A DNA stretch of 23,744 nucleotides from NCBI GenBank assembly GCA_947071955.1, contig CAMTGL010000008.1, positions 1-23,744 of the forward strand, read 5' to 3'. Both the position numbers and the translations under genes were made by a program. Source of the DNA: an uncultured Plesiomonas sp. (GTDB lineage: Bacteria > Pseudomonadota > Gammaproteobacteria > Enterobacterales > CAMTGL01). The notes beneath the pieces are model-generated. The model was not told where the DNA came from, did no database searches, and was given only the letters and a program-made list of their open reading frames with translations. Shown piece after piece: positions 6,960 to 13,730 of this stretch. Position 1 is the first letter of the stretch, and each line of letters starts with the position of its first letter.

Positions 6960-7859
6960 ATGGCAGATTCACCAAATAGCCCGGCAGAGCAGCGGCCAAC
7001 AAAAAAAACCGTCCGCAGCAACAGTATCAGCAACAACGATACTGCACGTATCAGGGATAAAACCCCGGCGCGACGGCGTTTTTTGCGCGATCTTGGGCGA
7101 ACAGCATGCGCTGTAGGGGGCGCGGCTCTGCTACTGGGCTTACAGCAAAAACAGGGGCAAGCTAAGGCCAAAGAGGGCGTATTACTGCGTCCGCCCGGCG
7201 CACTGGCGGAACCTGAGTTTAGTGCGGCGTGTATCCGCTGCGGTCAGTGTGTACAAGCCTGCCCGTACGACACACTCAAACTGGCGACGTTGCTGGCACC
7301 GGTAGCATCAGGCACGCCCTATTTTGTTGCCCGTGCCGTGCCGTGTGAAATGTGCGATGACATTCCGTGTGTTCCGGCTTGCCCAAGCGGTGCGCTCGAT
7401 CCGGCATTAACCAACATTGATGATGCGCGCATGGGGCTAGCAGTACTGCTCGATCAAGAGAGCTGCTTGAACTGGCAAGGGCTGCGTTGTGATGTTTGCT
7501 ATCGCGTGTGTCCGCAAATTGATAAAGCTATTACGTTGGATGTACAGCACAACAGCCGTACCGGTAAACACGCAAAATTCATCCCCACCGTACACAGTGA
7601 TGCCTGTACCGGATGCGGAAAATGTGAACAAGCGTGCGTGCTGGAAGAGGCGGCAATCAAAGTGCTGCCGATGTCATTGGCAAAAGGGTTGCTGGGGCAA
7701 CACTATCGCTTAGGGTGGGAAGAGAAAGAAAAAGCCGGACACTCACTGGTGCCAGAGGGCGTTCAACTGCCTGTGCGTCAGCCCGCTCCGGCTGCTGCAA
7801 TCTCCTCCCCCGCAGAGCCGCTAACATCCGGCAGCGTACAGCTAAAAGAGGGCTTATAG
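6960..7859 (+). CDS. napG: Ferredoxin-type protein NapG
   Basis: NapG is a Tat-exported iron-sulfur protein that works with membrane-bound NapH to pass quinol electrons toward NapC, NapB and NapA. The 299-residue product has a twin-arginine motif at 38-43 (RRRFLR) and hydrophobic stretch TACAVGGAALLLGL. Four [4Fe-4S] cysteine sets follow: Cys91/94/97/101, Cys129/132/137/141, Cys169/177/180/184 and Cys216/219/222/226. The core matches E. coli NapG (231 residues) closely, for example SGALD, DARMGLAVL and RTGKHAKF. Two parts are extra: about 30 polar residues before the Tat motif and about 45 Pro/Ala/Ser-rich residues after GLGW-like Gly252-Trp253. No later ATG allows a shorter N-terminus. The ribosome site is weak. 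The stop abuts the napH start with no gap. Confidence 0.94.
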   Translation: MADSPNSPAEQRPTKKTVRSNSISNNDTARIRDKTPARRRFLRDLGRTACAVGGAALLLGLQQKQGQAKAKEGVLLRPPGALAEPEFSAACIRCGQCVQACPYDTLKLATLLAPVASGTPYFVARAVPCEMCDDIPCVPACPSGALDPALTNIDDARMGLAVLLDQESCLNWQGLRCDVCYRVCPQIDKAITLDVQHNSRTGKHAKFIPTVHSDACTGCGKCEQACVLEEAAIKVLPMSLAKGLLGQHYRLGWEEKEKAGHSLVPEGVQLPVRQPAPAAAISSPAEPLTSGSVQLKEGL

Positions 7860-8732
7860 ATGGCGGTTAACTCACCCAAGCTAGCAGGGCGCGATGCAGT
7901 ATCGCGTCATGGCTGGGCATATGCCCATCGATTTTTGCTGGCTCGCCGTGCAGTACAACTGCTGGTTCTGGCGATGTTTCTTGCCGGACCGTGGTGGGGC
8001 GTGTGGATCTTAAAAGGCAACTACAGCAGCAGCTTGCTGCTCGATACCGTGCCGTTGACCGATCCGCTGATCCTATTACAAAGTCTGGCCGCCGGACACT
8101 GGCCACAAACACTCGCACTGGTCGGCGGGCTGATCATTGCTGTCAGCTATGCCCTGATTGCCAGCCGAGCATTTTGTGCATGGGTATGCCCGCTGAACAT
8201 GGTCACCGATGCCGCGGCATGGCTGCGGCGCAAGCTGGGGATCCGTACCAGTGCAACACTGCCGCGCATGACCCGCTATGTGCTGCTTGCCATGATCTTG
8301 ATTGGTAGCGCATTCAGCGGAACGTTGCTGTGGGAGTGGGTGAATCCGGTCGCCACCTTGGGGCGAGCCCTAATTTTTGGTGCGGGTGCAGGCCTGTGGT
8401 TGGTGATTGCTATATTCGTGTTTGATCTGCTAGTGGTTGAACACGGCTGGTGTGGCCACCTCTGCCCGATGGGAGCGCTGTATGGCGTGATAGGCGCAAA
8501 AGGCCTGTTACGGGTCAATGCCGTGGCACGGGAAAACTGCACCCGCTGCATGGATTGCTACCATGTCTGCCCCGAACCGCATGTATTACGTACACCTTTA
8601 CACGGCAATGCCGAACAATCTACACAGGTGCTCAGTCAAGACTGCATCACCTGTGGACGTTGTATCGACGTATGTGCCGAACATGTATTTCAGATAACGA
8701 CTCGATTGACTGATTCGGGAGTGAAAAAATGA
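7860..8732 (+). CDS. napH: Quinol dehydrogenase membrane component NapH
   Basis: NapH is an inner-membrane iron-sulfur protein that with NapG forms a quinol-oxidising module feeding the periplasmic nitrate reductase. The 290-residue protein (287 in E. coli) has four predicted membrane helices at about 30-50, 84-103, 138-158 and 171-193. Two Cys-x3-Cys-Pro motifs follow helices 2 and 4 (Cys106-Cys110 and Cys198-Cys202), a family feature needed for function. The cytoplasmic C-terminus carries two ferredoxin clusters, Cys227/230/233/237 and Cys262/265/268/272. An AGAGGG site lies within the end of napG and the start directly follows the napG stop. The end overlaps napB by four bases. Confidence 0.95.
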   Translation: MAVNSPKLAGRDAVSRHGWAYAHRFLLARRAVQLLVLAMFLAGPWWGVWILKGNYSSSLLLDTVPLTDPLILLQSLAAGHWPQTLALVGGLIIAVSYALIASRAFCAWVCPLNMVTDAAAWLRRKLGIRTSATLPRMTRYVLLAMILIGSAFSGTLLWEWVNPVATLGRALIFGAGAGLWLVIAIFVFDLLVVEHGWCGHLCPMGALYGVIGAKGLLRVNAVARENCTRCMDCYHVCPEPHVLRTPLHGNAEQSTQVLSQDCITCGRCIDVCAEHVFQITTRLTDSGVKK

Positions 8733-9181
8733 AAAAGCTACTTTCCCTGTGTTTTATGCTGACCGCGCTGGCACTGGGGGCTCATGCTGCCACCACTGAC
8801 AGTGTTAAAAATAACTATAACGTCGATTTTGCTAAATCTTCCGAAGCGGCGCAGCCGGTCGAAAAAATTGCCACACAACCTAAAGAGCAACAGCGTCTAC
8901 CGCTTGATTATGTGAATCAGCCGCCGCTGATCCCGCATGATATTAAAGGGTATCAAGTCTCTATGAACAACAACCAATGTTTACAGTGCCACGGTGTTGA
9001 GAAGTACCGCGTTTCCGGTGCGCCGCGTATCAGCCCGACCCACTTTATGGATCGTGATGGCAAAGTACTCAACCAAGTTGCGCCGCGTCGTTACTTCTGT
9101 TTGCAGTGCCATGTACCGCAAACTGATGCAACACCGATTATCGACAACACCTTCAAACCGACCACCGGTTTTGGCCAGTAA
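8729..9181 (+). CDS. napB: Periplasmic nitrate reductase dihaem cytochrome c subunit NapB
   Basis: NapB is the electron-transfer subunit that forms a complex with NapA in the periplasm and receives electrons from NapC. The 150-residue precursor has a Sec signal peptide, MKKLLSLCFMLTALALGAHA, with cleavage expected after residue 20. Two haem c motifs are present: CLQCH at 84-88 and CLQCH at 124-128. The distal ligands are probably His70 (LIPHDIKG) and His105 (SPTHFMDRDG), both family-conserved positions. The ATG overlaps the napH stop as ATGA. Length equals that of E. coli NapB. Haem attachment depends on the Ccm system, whose genes are not in this window. Confidence 0.96.
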   Translation: MKKLLSLCFMLTALALGAHAATTDSVKNNYNVDFAKSSEAAQPVEKIATQPKEQQRLPLDYVNQPPLIPHDIKGYQVSMNNNQCLQCHGVEKYRVSGAPRISPTHFMDRDGKVLNQVAPRRYFCLQCHVPQTDATPIIDNTFKPTTGFGQ

Positions 9182-9193
9182 TCAGAGGTATCC

Positions 9194-9793
9194 ATGAACA
9201 CTGAAAAAAAGCCCAGCTTGCTAAAACGCGCATGGACATGGTGGCGTAAACCCAGCCGCTTGGCATTGGGTACTCTGTTGATTATCGGTTTTATTGGTGG
9301 TATCGCCTTTGTTGTCACCTTTAACACCACCATGCATGCTACCAGTACCGAACAGTTCTGTATCAGCTGCCATGAAATGAAAGACAACGTGTATCAGGAA
9401 TACATCGAAACCGCGCACTTTAATAACCGTAGCGGCGTGAAAGCAACCTGCCCAGATTGCCATCTGCCACAAGATTTCACCCATAAAATGATCCGTAAAG
9501 TACAGGCCAGCCGTGAGCTGTATGCCAAAGTATTCGGTATCGTCGATACTCCGCTAAAATTTGAAGAGCACCGGAAAGTCATGGCTGAACGTGAGTGGGC
9601 GCGCCTTAAAGCGACCAACTCACAAGAGTGCCGTAACTGTCACAACTTCGATAATATGGATTTTACCGCACAGAAAACGGTCGCGGCAAAAATGCATGAA
9701 AAAGCCATTACTGACGGCCAAACCTGTATTGATTGCCACAAAGGTATTGCTCACAAACTGCCGGATATGAGTGATGTAAAACCCGGTTTTTAA
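9194..9793 (+). CDS. napC: Membrane-anchored tetrahaem cytochrome c quinol dehydrogenase NapC
   Basis: NapC is a NapC/NirT-family cytochrome that oxidises quinol at the outer face of the inner membrane and reduces NapB. The 199-residue protein (200 in E. coli) has one N-terminal membrane anchor at about 22-44 preceded by a basic segment (KRAWTWWRKPSR). Four haem c motifs follow: CISCH 56-60, CPDCH 86-90, CRNCH 146-150 and CIDCH 178-182. It starts 12 bases after napB, with an AGAGG site, and is the last gene of the operon; a terminator follows. With NapGH also present, the operon has two possible quinol entry routes, as in E. coli. Confidence 0.96.
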   Translation: MNTEKKPSLLKRAWTWWRKPSRLALGTLLIIGFIGGIAFVVTFNTTMHATSTEQFCISCHEMKDNVYQEYIETAHFNNRSGVKATCPDCHLPQDFTHKMIRKVQASRELYAKVFGIVDTPLKFEEHRKVMAEREWARLKATNSQECRNCHNFDNMDFTAQKTVAAKMHEKAITDGQTCIDCHKGIAHKLPDMSDVKPGF

Positions 9794-9826
9794 GTAAACC
9801 TCGCACTTAATTCTGTTTGTGATCAA

Positions 9827-9863
9827 AAAAAACCGCCCTGCTGTTAAAGCCGCGCGGTTTTTT
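9827..9863 (+). terminator. Terminator of the nap operon
   Basis: AAAAAACCGC (9827-9836) pairs perfectly with GCGGTTTTTT (9854-9863) around a 17-base GC-rich loop, giving a stem ending in six T. It lies 33 bases after the napC stop and should end nap transcription; its symmetry means it could act in both directions. Confidence 0.88.
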
Positions 9864-9893
9864 CACTATTTTCACCCTCAGATCCAACCGCAG

Positions 9894-10010
9894 GTAATGC
9901 ATATGTTAAGTTAAGGCATTACACTAACGCGCCTACTACGCAGAGTAGGCCACACTGGTCATGTCTACCGGTGTTGGCGTGAGGCGCTTGTTATAGCATC
10001 ACAGGCTGTG
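9894..10010. other. Dense cluster of inverted repeats in the gap before ypeA
   Basis: The 301-base gap between napC and ypeA holds no gene I can support but is unusually folded. After the nap terminator it has GTAATGC/GCATTAC (9894-9900, 9916-9922), GCCTACT/AGTAGGC (9931-9937, 9944-9950), ACACTGGT/ACCGGTGT (9952-9959, 9967-9974, one G-T pair) and CACAG/CTGTG (10000-10004, 10006-10010). ACGC (9927-9930) and GCGT (9977-9980) can close a three-way junction around the second and third hairpins. Alternatively GCGCCT (9929-9934) pairs with AGGCGC (9982-9987). It could be a small RNA, a long ypeA leader or a degenerate repeat element. Confidence 0.6.
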
Positions 10011-10094
10011 TGGTTAATGTCGTCGTACAGCGCCTTGCATACAGATGCTGCGTATTAATAATTAAAACAGTTTGAGATAGTTTCGGGTACAGCA

Positions 10095-10523
10095 ATGGAA
10101 ATTCGTGTTTTTAAACAAAATGATTTTGAAGAAGTACTGACATTGTGGGATCGCTGCGATGTGCTGCGCCCGTGGAATGATCCTGAGATCGATATCGAGC
10201 GTAAAGTGCATACCGGTGCCGATCTATTTTTGGTTGCCGAAGTTGCAGGCGAAGTTATCGGTACTATCATGGGAGGTTACGATGGTCACCGTGGTTGGGT
10301 CACCTATTTGGCTGTTCACCCAGATTATCGTGGTCGCGGCATTGCCAACGCACTGGTTAATCGGGTTGAAAAAAAGCTGATTGCCCGTGGTTGCCCGAAA
10401 ATTCATCTGCTGGTGCGGGAAGAGAATCAATCCGTTATCAATATGTATGAAAAGCTCGGCTATGAAATCCAAGACACCATCTGTCTGGGAAAACGGCTGA
10501 TAGAAGACAGCATTGATGAGTAA
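10095..10523 (+). CDS. ypeA: GNAT-family acetyltransferase YpeA
   Basis: This 142-residue protein is a single GNAT N-acetyltransferase domain that should use acetyl-CoA; its substrate is not known from sequence. It matches E. coli YpeA (141 residues) almost end to end: MEIRVFKQNDFEEVLTLWDR at the start, RPWNDPEIDIERK, GTIMGGYDGHRG in the middle and GKRLIED near the end. The acetyl-CoA-binding motif is VHPDYRGRGIANALV at about 75-89, and a C-terminal MYEKLGY motif follows. The ribosome site is weak. yfeZ starts about 12 bases after the stop, so the two are probably cotranscribed, the same pairing as in E. coli. Confidence 0.93.
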   Translation: MEIRVFKQNDFEEVLTLWDRCDVLRPWNDPEIDIERKVHTGADLFLVAEVAGEVIGTIMGGYDGHRGWVTYLAVHPDYRGRGIANALVNRVEKKLIARGCPKIHLLVREENQSVINMYEKLGYEIQDTICLGKRLIEDSIDE

Positions 10524-10535
10524 GTGGTTACCGTT

Positions 10536-11018
10536 ATGACCTCCTCTTTGCCGAACCCGCCGCACTATCACCCCGATGAATATGATAACCACGGTCAACT
10601 GCGCTTGCCGTGGTTATTTTGGGCCATTGTCGTGCTACAGGCCAAAACATGGGCACTGTTCATTATTGCGGGTGCATCACGTGAAACGGGCAATACCCTG
10701 CTAACACTCTTCTATCCCAGCATTGATGATTTTTGGTTTGGCATGTCGCTTGGCTTGCCAGCCGTATTTCTGTTTTTAGTGGCCGGACGTCGGCATCACT
10801 GGCCAAAAGTATGGCAAATGAGCCGTTTTCTGCTGCCCAGCATGTTATTGGGGGATCTGTTGATGCTGTCCAAACAGGCTATCACCAAACCGGCTGATTT
10901 TGCCCTGCCCAATGCCACACTGCTGATGATTACCGTGTGGGCACTGATCTATGTCTTGCGCAGCAAGCGTTTGGCCGCCGCCTTTAAACCTCAGGCTTTG
11001 ATGATAGAACCCCACTAA
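10536..11018 (+). CDS. yfeZ: DUF2919 inner-membrane protein YfeZ
   Basis: This 160-residue protein belongs to the DUF2919 family, whose function is unknown. After a polar N-terminus with the family-like motif HPDEYDNHGQLRLPW, four hydrophobic segments are predicted at about 25-46, 67-83, 97-112 and 125-141, so it is an integral inner-membrane protein. Assignment to yfeZ rests on the motif, the size (E. coli about 151 residues) and the position directly after ypeA and before yfeY and yfeX, a grouping shared with E. coli. A GTG at 10524, directly after the ypeA stop, would add four residues (MVTV); I prefer the ATG at 10536, though neither has a strong ribosome site. Confidence 0.85.
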   Translation: MTSSLPNPPHYHPDEYDNHGQLRLPWLFWAIVVLQAKTWALFIIAGASRETGNTLLTLFYPSIDDFWFGMSLGLPAVFLFLVAGRRHHWPKVWQMSRFLLPSMLLGDLLMLSKQAITKPADFALPNATLLMITVWALIYVLRSKRLAAAFKPQALMIEPH

Positions 11019-11216
11019 TTGGGTTATTTCTACATTATGCTATCTCAATGTCACCTTAATGCCATCTCAGTATCAGTATTGCTTTTATCACCGAATTACC
11101 TCAATAACAGTGTCGATTAATCCGCTATTCTTATCTCATCGCGTGACAATCTGAGTTACCATACGTCTAATTTTTGTCATATTAATCATGAGATATTCAG
11201 CGATAACAGCTCATGA

Positions 11217-11235
11217 ATCAGGCTATTAGCCTGAT
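11217..11235. repeat. 9-1-9 perfect palindrome 25 bases before yfeY
   Basis: ATCAGGCTA (11217-11225), one central T, then TAGCCTGAT (11227-11235) form a perfect palindrome that ends 24 bases before the yfeY start and 12 bases before its ribosome site. As RNA it folds to seven pairs with a five-base loop. It could be an operator or a 5' leader hairpin. The rest of 11019-11259 shows no clear promoter; I could not find a convincing sigma-E promoter. Confidence 0.6.
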
Positions 11236-11259
11236 GAACACGCATAAAGAGGAAACCGC

Positions 11260-11922
11260 ATGAAGCATCACGCATGGATTATGGCACTCCCCCTGCTACT
11301 GGCAGGATGCAGTACGTTTTATGGTGATACCCAGACAGACACTCCTCAGACCGAGACTGAAGCCCATACTCCAGCCGCTTCCGGCAGCACATCAAGCTGG
11401 TGGTCACCACTTAGCTGGTTTCGCAGCAGCTCAAGCGTTAATGGCGAGCAAGTCTTAGGCATTACACACGATACCCCGATTTCTGCCGATACACTCCAAG
11501 ATAAGTTGGGGGATCAATACCAAGTGCGCACCGGCATGCAGATGCACAATGGTGAGATACAACCCTATGCAGAAGCCCTGCAAGATAATCAGCGTGCACT
11601 GGTATTCAGCGGAAAAAGTAAAGATAAGATTGATACTATCGCTATTTATAGCCCCAAAATTGAGACAGAATGGGGCACGCATGTTGGAAATCTGTTTTCC
11701 GATATCTACCCAAAAGCGCTAGGCGCTCGCTGTACAGTAGGGCTGGCCGATACGCCATCAGCTGTTATTTGTCAGGCTCCGCAAGATCAGCGTGTCCGCT
11801 ATGCCTTTAGCGGCCAATGGAGCGGCCCGCAAGGGCTATTACCGCCTGATGATGTGCTGCGTAACTGGAAGGTACAGCAGATCATGTGGCAGGCAGAAGC
11901 TGACTCGGTTGACGCGAGTTGA
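11260..11922 (+). CDS. yfeY: Outer-membrane lipoprotein YfeY (DUF1131)
   Basis: This 220-residue precursor is a lipoprotein: MKHHAWIMALPLLLAGC has lipobox LLAGC with Cys17 as the lipid-attachment residue, and Ser18 after it predicts sorting to the outer membrane. A Thr/Ser/Pro-rich linker (about 20-60) precedes the folded domain, which contains WGTHVGNLFSDIYPKA and a conserved Cys pair around RCTVGL and VICQAP. It fits the DUF1131 family, called RpoE-regulated lipoprotein YfeY in E. coli; the biochemical role is unknown. An AGAGGA site lies six bases before the ATG. Its place between yfeZ and yfeX supports the name. Confidence 0.87.
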   Translation: MKHHAWIMALPLLLAGCSTFYGDTQTDTPQTETEAHTPAASGSTSSWWSPLSWFRSSSSVNGEQVLGITHDTPISADTLQDKLGDQYQVRTGMQMHNGEIQPYAEALQDNQRALVFSGKSKDKIDTIAIYSPKIETEWGTHVGNLFSDIYPKALGARCTVGLADTPSAVICQAPQDQRVRYAFSGQWSGPQGLLPPDDVLRNWKVQQIMWQAEADSVDAS

Positions 11923-11971
11923 TCCTGTAAGCGGCACACAAATAGCATAAAAGCAGATCAATAACAGATGA

Positions 11972-12010
11972 ATACCGGCCGAATAGCTGTTTCCGGTTCG
12001 GCCAAGGTAT
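11972..12010. repeat. Long hairpin between yfeY and yfeX
   Basis: ATACC-GGCCGAA (11972-11983) pairs with TTCGGCC-(AA)-GGTAT (11997-12010): twelve pairs with a two-base bulge and a 13-base loop. It lies 50 bases after the yfeY stop and 67 bases before the yfeX start. A short GTTTTA follows, so it may be a weak rho-independent terminator for yfeY; it could equally be a yfeX leader structure. Confidence 0.65.
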
Positions 12011-12076
12011 GTTTTACCGGGCAGATATTCGCCTGAAAATGATCGTCTTTAAAAGATAACAACAGAGGATAACCTT

Positions 12077-12985
12077 ATGACGCTAGCTCAAAGTGGAGTC
12101 GTGCCGGAAGGCAGTCGCTTTGCCATGTTCCTTGTCTTACATGTTGAGCAGGGGGTTTCCCGTGTCCGTGAGATTGCCAAACAATTTCCGGCGATGATAG
12201 ATCACTATGCTGCCAGTGATGCAGATGCCGCACTGTCAGGCACATGGGCTTTTGGTGATGCACTCTGGCGTACACTGGCAGGCGATGAAGAAGCTCCCGA
12301 GCTAAAACCGTTTGTCGAGCTGGGTGAAGAGCGACACATCGCCCCTGAAACACAAGAAGATGTGTTTATTCATATCCACTCTCAGCGCCATGATCTGAAT
12401 TATGCACTGGCTCAGGATGTGCTGAATGCGCTCGGCGATTGTGTGACCGTAACTGATGAACAACATGGCTTTCGTTACCTTGATGCTCGTGATATGACCG
12501 GTTTTATTGACGGTACAGAAAATCCGCATGGTGATGAACCGCGTGAGCAAGTCGGCGTAATTGCCGAAGGCCCTGATCAGGGTGGTAGCTATATTCTGGT
12601 GCAGCGTTATGCACATAACCTACCGAAATGGCACGGCTTGAACGAACAAGATCAAGAGAAAACCATTGGTCGTACAAAAACTGAAAGTGAAGAGCTAGAA
12701 CCTGAACAGCGCTTTGAAAACTCGCACGTTAGCCGAGTTGATTTGAAAGAAGAGGGGAAAGGGCTCAAGATCCTGCGTCACAGCCTGCCTTACGGTAAAG
12801 TCAGTGATGAACACGGTCTGTACTTCTGCGCCTACTGTCACTCGCTGTATAACATCGAGAAACAGCTGCTAAGCATGTTTGGTGGGTTAGAGGATGGTCA
12901 GTACGATCGTCTGCTCAAATACACCCGAGCAGTCACTGGAGGCTACTATTTCGCGCCTTCCCGTACCCGCCTTGAGCAGCTTTAA
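12077..12985 (+). CDS. yfeX: DyP-type haem peroxidase YfeX
   Basis: YfeX is a cytoplasmic b-type haem protein of the dye-decolourising peroxidase family; it oxidises substrates such as protoporphyrinogen with hydrogen peroxide, and a role in taking iron from haem has been proposed but disputed. The 302-residue protein (299 in E. coli) has the family GxxDG motif GFIDGTENP with distal Asp145, the proximal haem ligand His217 in ENSHVSRVDL and the catalytic Arg234 in ILRHSLPYG. No signal peptide is seen. The ATG has AGAGGA eight bases ahead. It faces crr and shares a bidirectional terminator with it. Confidence 0.94.
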   Translation: MTLAQSGVVPEGSRFAMFLVLHVEQGVSRVREIAKQFPAMIDHYAASDADAALSGTWAFGDALWRTLAGDEEAPELKPFVELGEERHIAPETQEDVFIHIHSQRHDLNYALAQDVLNALGDCVTVTDEQHGFRYLDARDMTGFIDGTENPHGDEPREQVGVIAEGPDQGGSYILVQRYAHNLPKWHGLNEQDQEKTIGRTKTESEELEPEQRFENSHVSRVDLKEEGKGLKILRHSLPYGKVSDEHGLYFCAYCHSLYNIEKQLLSMFGGLEDGQYDRLLKYTRAVTGGYYFAPSRTRLEQL

Positions 12986-13077
12986 GCCCGTATCGCCTTA
13001 TTGCCGTGTTGTACAACAAATAATGGCAGATAACGGTAGATATTGAGCTGCAATATGGCACAACAAGATTGAACAAC

Positions 13078-13109
13078 AAAAAAGCCGACATATGCATGTC
13101 GGCTTTTTT
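13078..13109. terminator. Bidirectional terminator between yfeX and crr
   Basis: AAAAAAGCCGACAT (13078-13091) and ATGTCGGCTTTTTT (13096-13109) form a perfect 14-bp stem with an ATGC tetraloop. T-runs occur on both strands, so it can end yfeX on the plus strand and crr on the minus strand. A second small perfect hairpin, GGTATG/CATACC (13123-13138), lies between it and the crr stop. Confidence 0.93.
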
Positions 13110-13149
13110 TATCGGAAGATAAGGTATGAAAACATACCCTATTTCACCC

Positions 13150-13659
13150 TTACTTTTTGATGCGCAGTACCGGTGTTTCACCCACAGTGATGCTACCAGA
13201 GAGCTTAACCATCTCTTTGATTTCATCCATGTTAGAGATAACAACAGGCGTCAGGGTTGATTTTGCTTTTGCTTCCAGCACGGCCAGATCAAACTCAATA
13301 ACCGGATCACCCATCTTCACACGCTGGCCTTCTTCAGCAATACGCTTGAAGCCTTCGCCTTTCAGTTCAACGGTATCAATACCGAAGTGAACAAACAGCT
13401 CGATACCAGAATCAGACTCGATAGAGAATGCATGGTTGGTTTCGAAAATCTTACCGATAGTACCGTCAACCGGTGCAACCATCAGGTTGCCTGATGGCTT
13501 GATTGCAATACCGTCACCGACGATTTTTTCAGCAAAAACCACATCAGGTACATCTTCGATATTTACGATTTCACCGGACAGTGGCGCGAAAATCTCAATG
13601 CTACCCGTATCGCTAGAATCATCAGAAACCAGTTTTTTCAGCTTATCGAACAGACCCAT
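13150..13659 (-). CDS. crr: Glucose-specific PTS enzyme IIA (EIIA-Glc)
   Basis: EIIA-Glc is the cytoplasmic protein that takes phosphate from HPr and passes it to sugar permeases; its phosphorylation state also controls adenylate cyclase and inducer exclusion in enterobacteria. The 169-residue product has the same length as E. coli Crr. The active-site His91 is in ELFVHFGIDT and the second pocket histidine His76 is in ETNHAFS. The amphipathic N-terminus MGLFDKLKKL, which binds membrane, is present. It is the last gene of ptsH-ptsI-crr, 71 bases after ptsI; that gap can fold (GCTAAC at 13699-13704 with GTTAGC at 13721-13726, plus inner GTG/CAC pairs), and may hold an internal promoter or processing site as the gap does in E. 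coli. Confidence 0.97.
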   Translation of the reverse strand: MGLFDKLKKLVSDDSSDTGSIEIFAPLSGEIVNIEDVPDVVFAEKIVGDGIAIKPSGNLMVAPVDGTIGKIFETNHAFSIESDSGIELFVHFGIDTVELKGEGFKRIAEEGQRVKMGDPVIEFDLAVLEAKAKSTLTPVVISNMDEIKEMVKLSGSITVGETPVLRIKK

Positions 13660-13730
13660 AGTATCATCCTCATTATCGGAAATTATTCGGCTTCTTGCGC
13701 TAACTTAGTGTACTTACCACGTTAGCACAA

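Noticed and set aside
9926..9987. Resemblance of the folded segment to an integron attC site or a tRNA-like fold
   Set aside because: It lacks the conserved GTTRRRY/RYYYAAC core ends of attC, and it has no anticodon arm, TPsiC arm or acceptor pairing of a tRNA. No integrase or cassette gene is nearby.
11100..11250. A sigma-E promoter for yfeY, expected from E. coli
   Set aside because: No GGAACTT-like -35 with a TCTGA-like -10 at suitable spacing could be found by eye.
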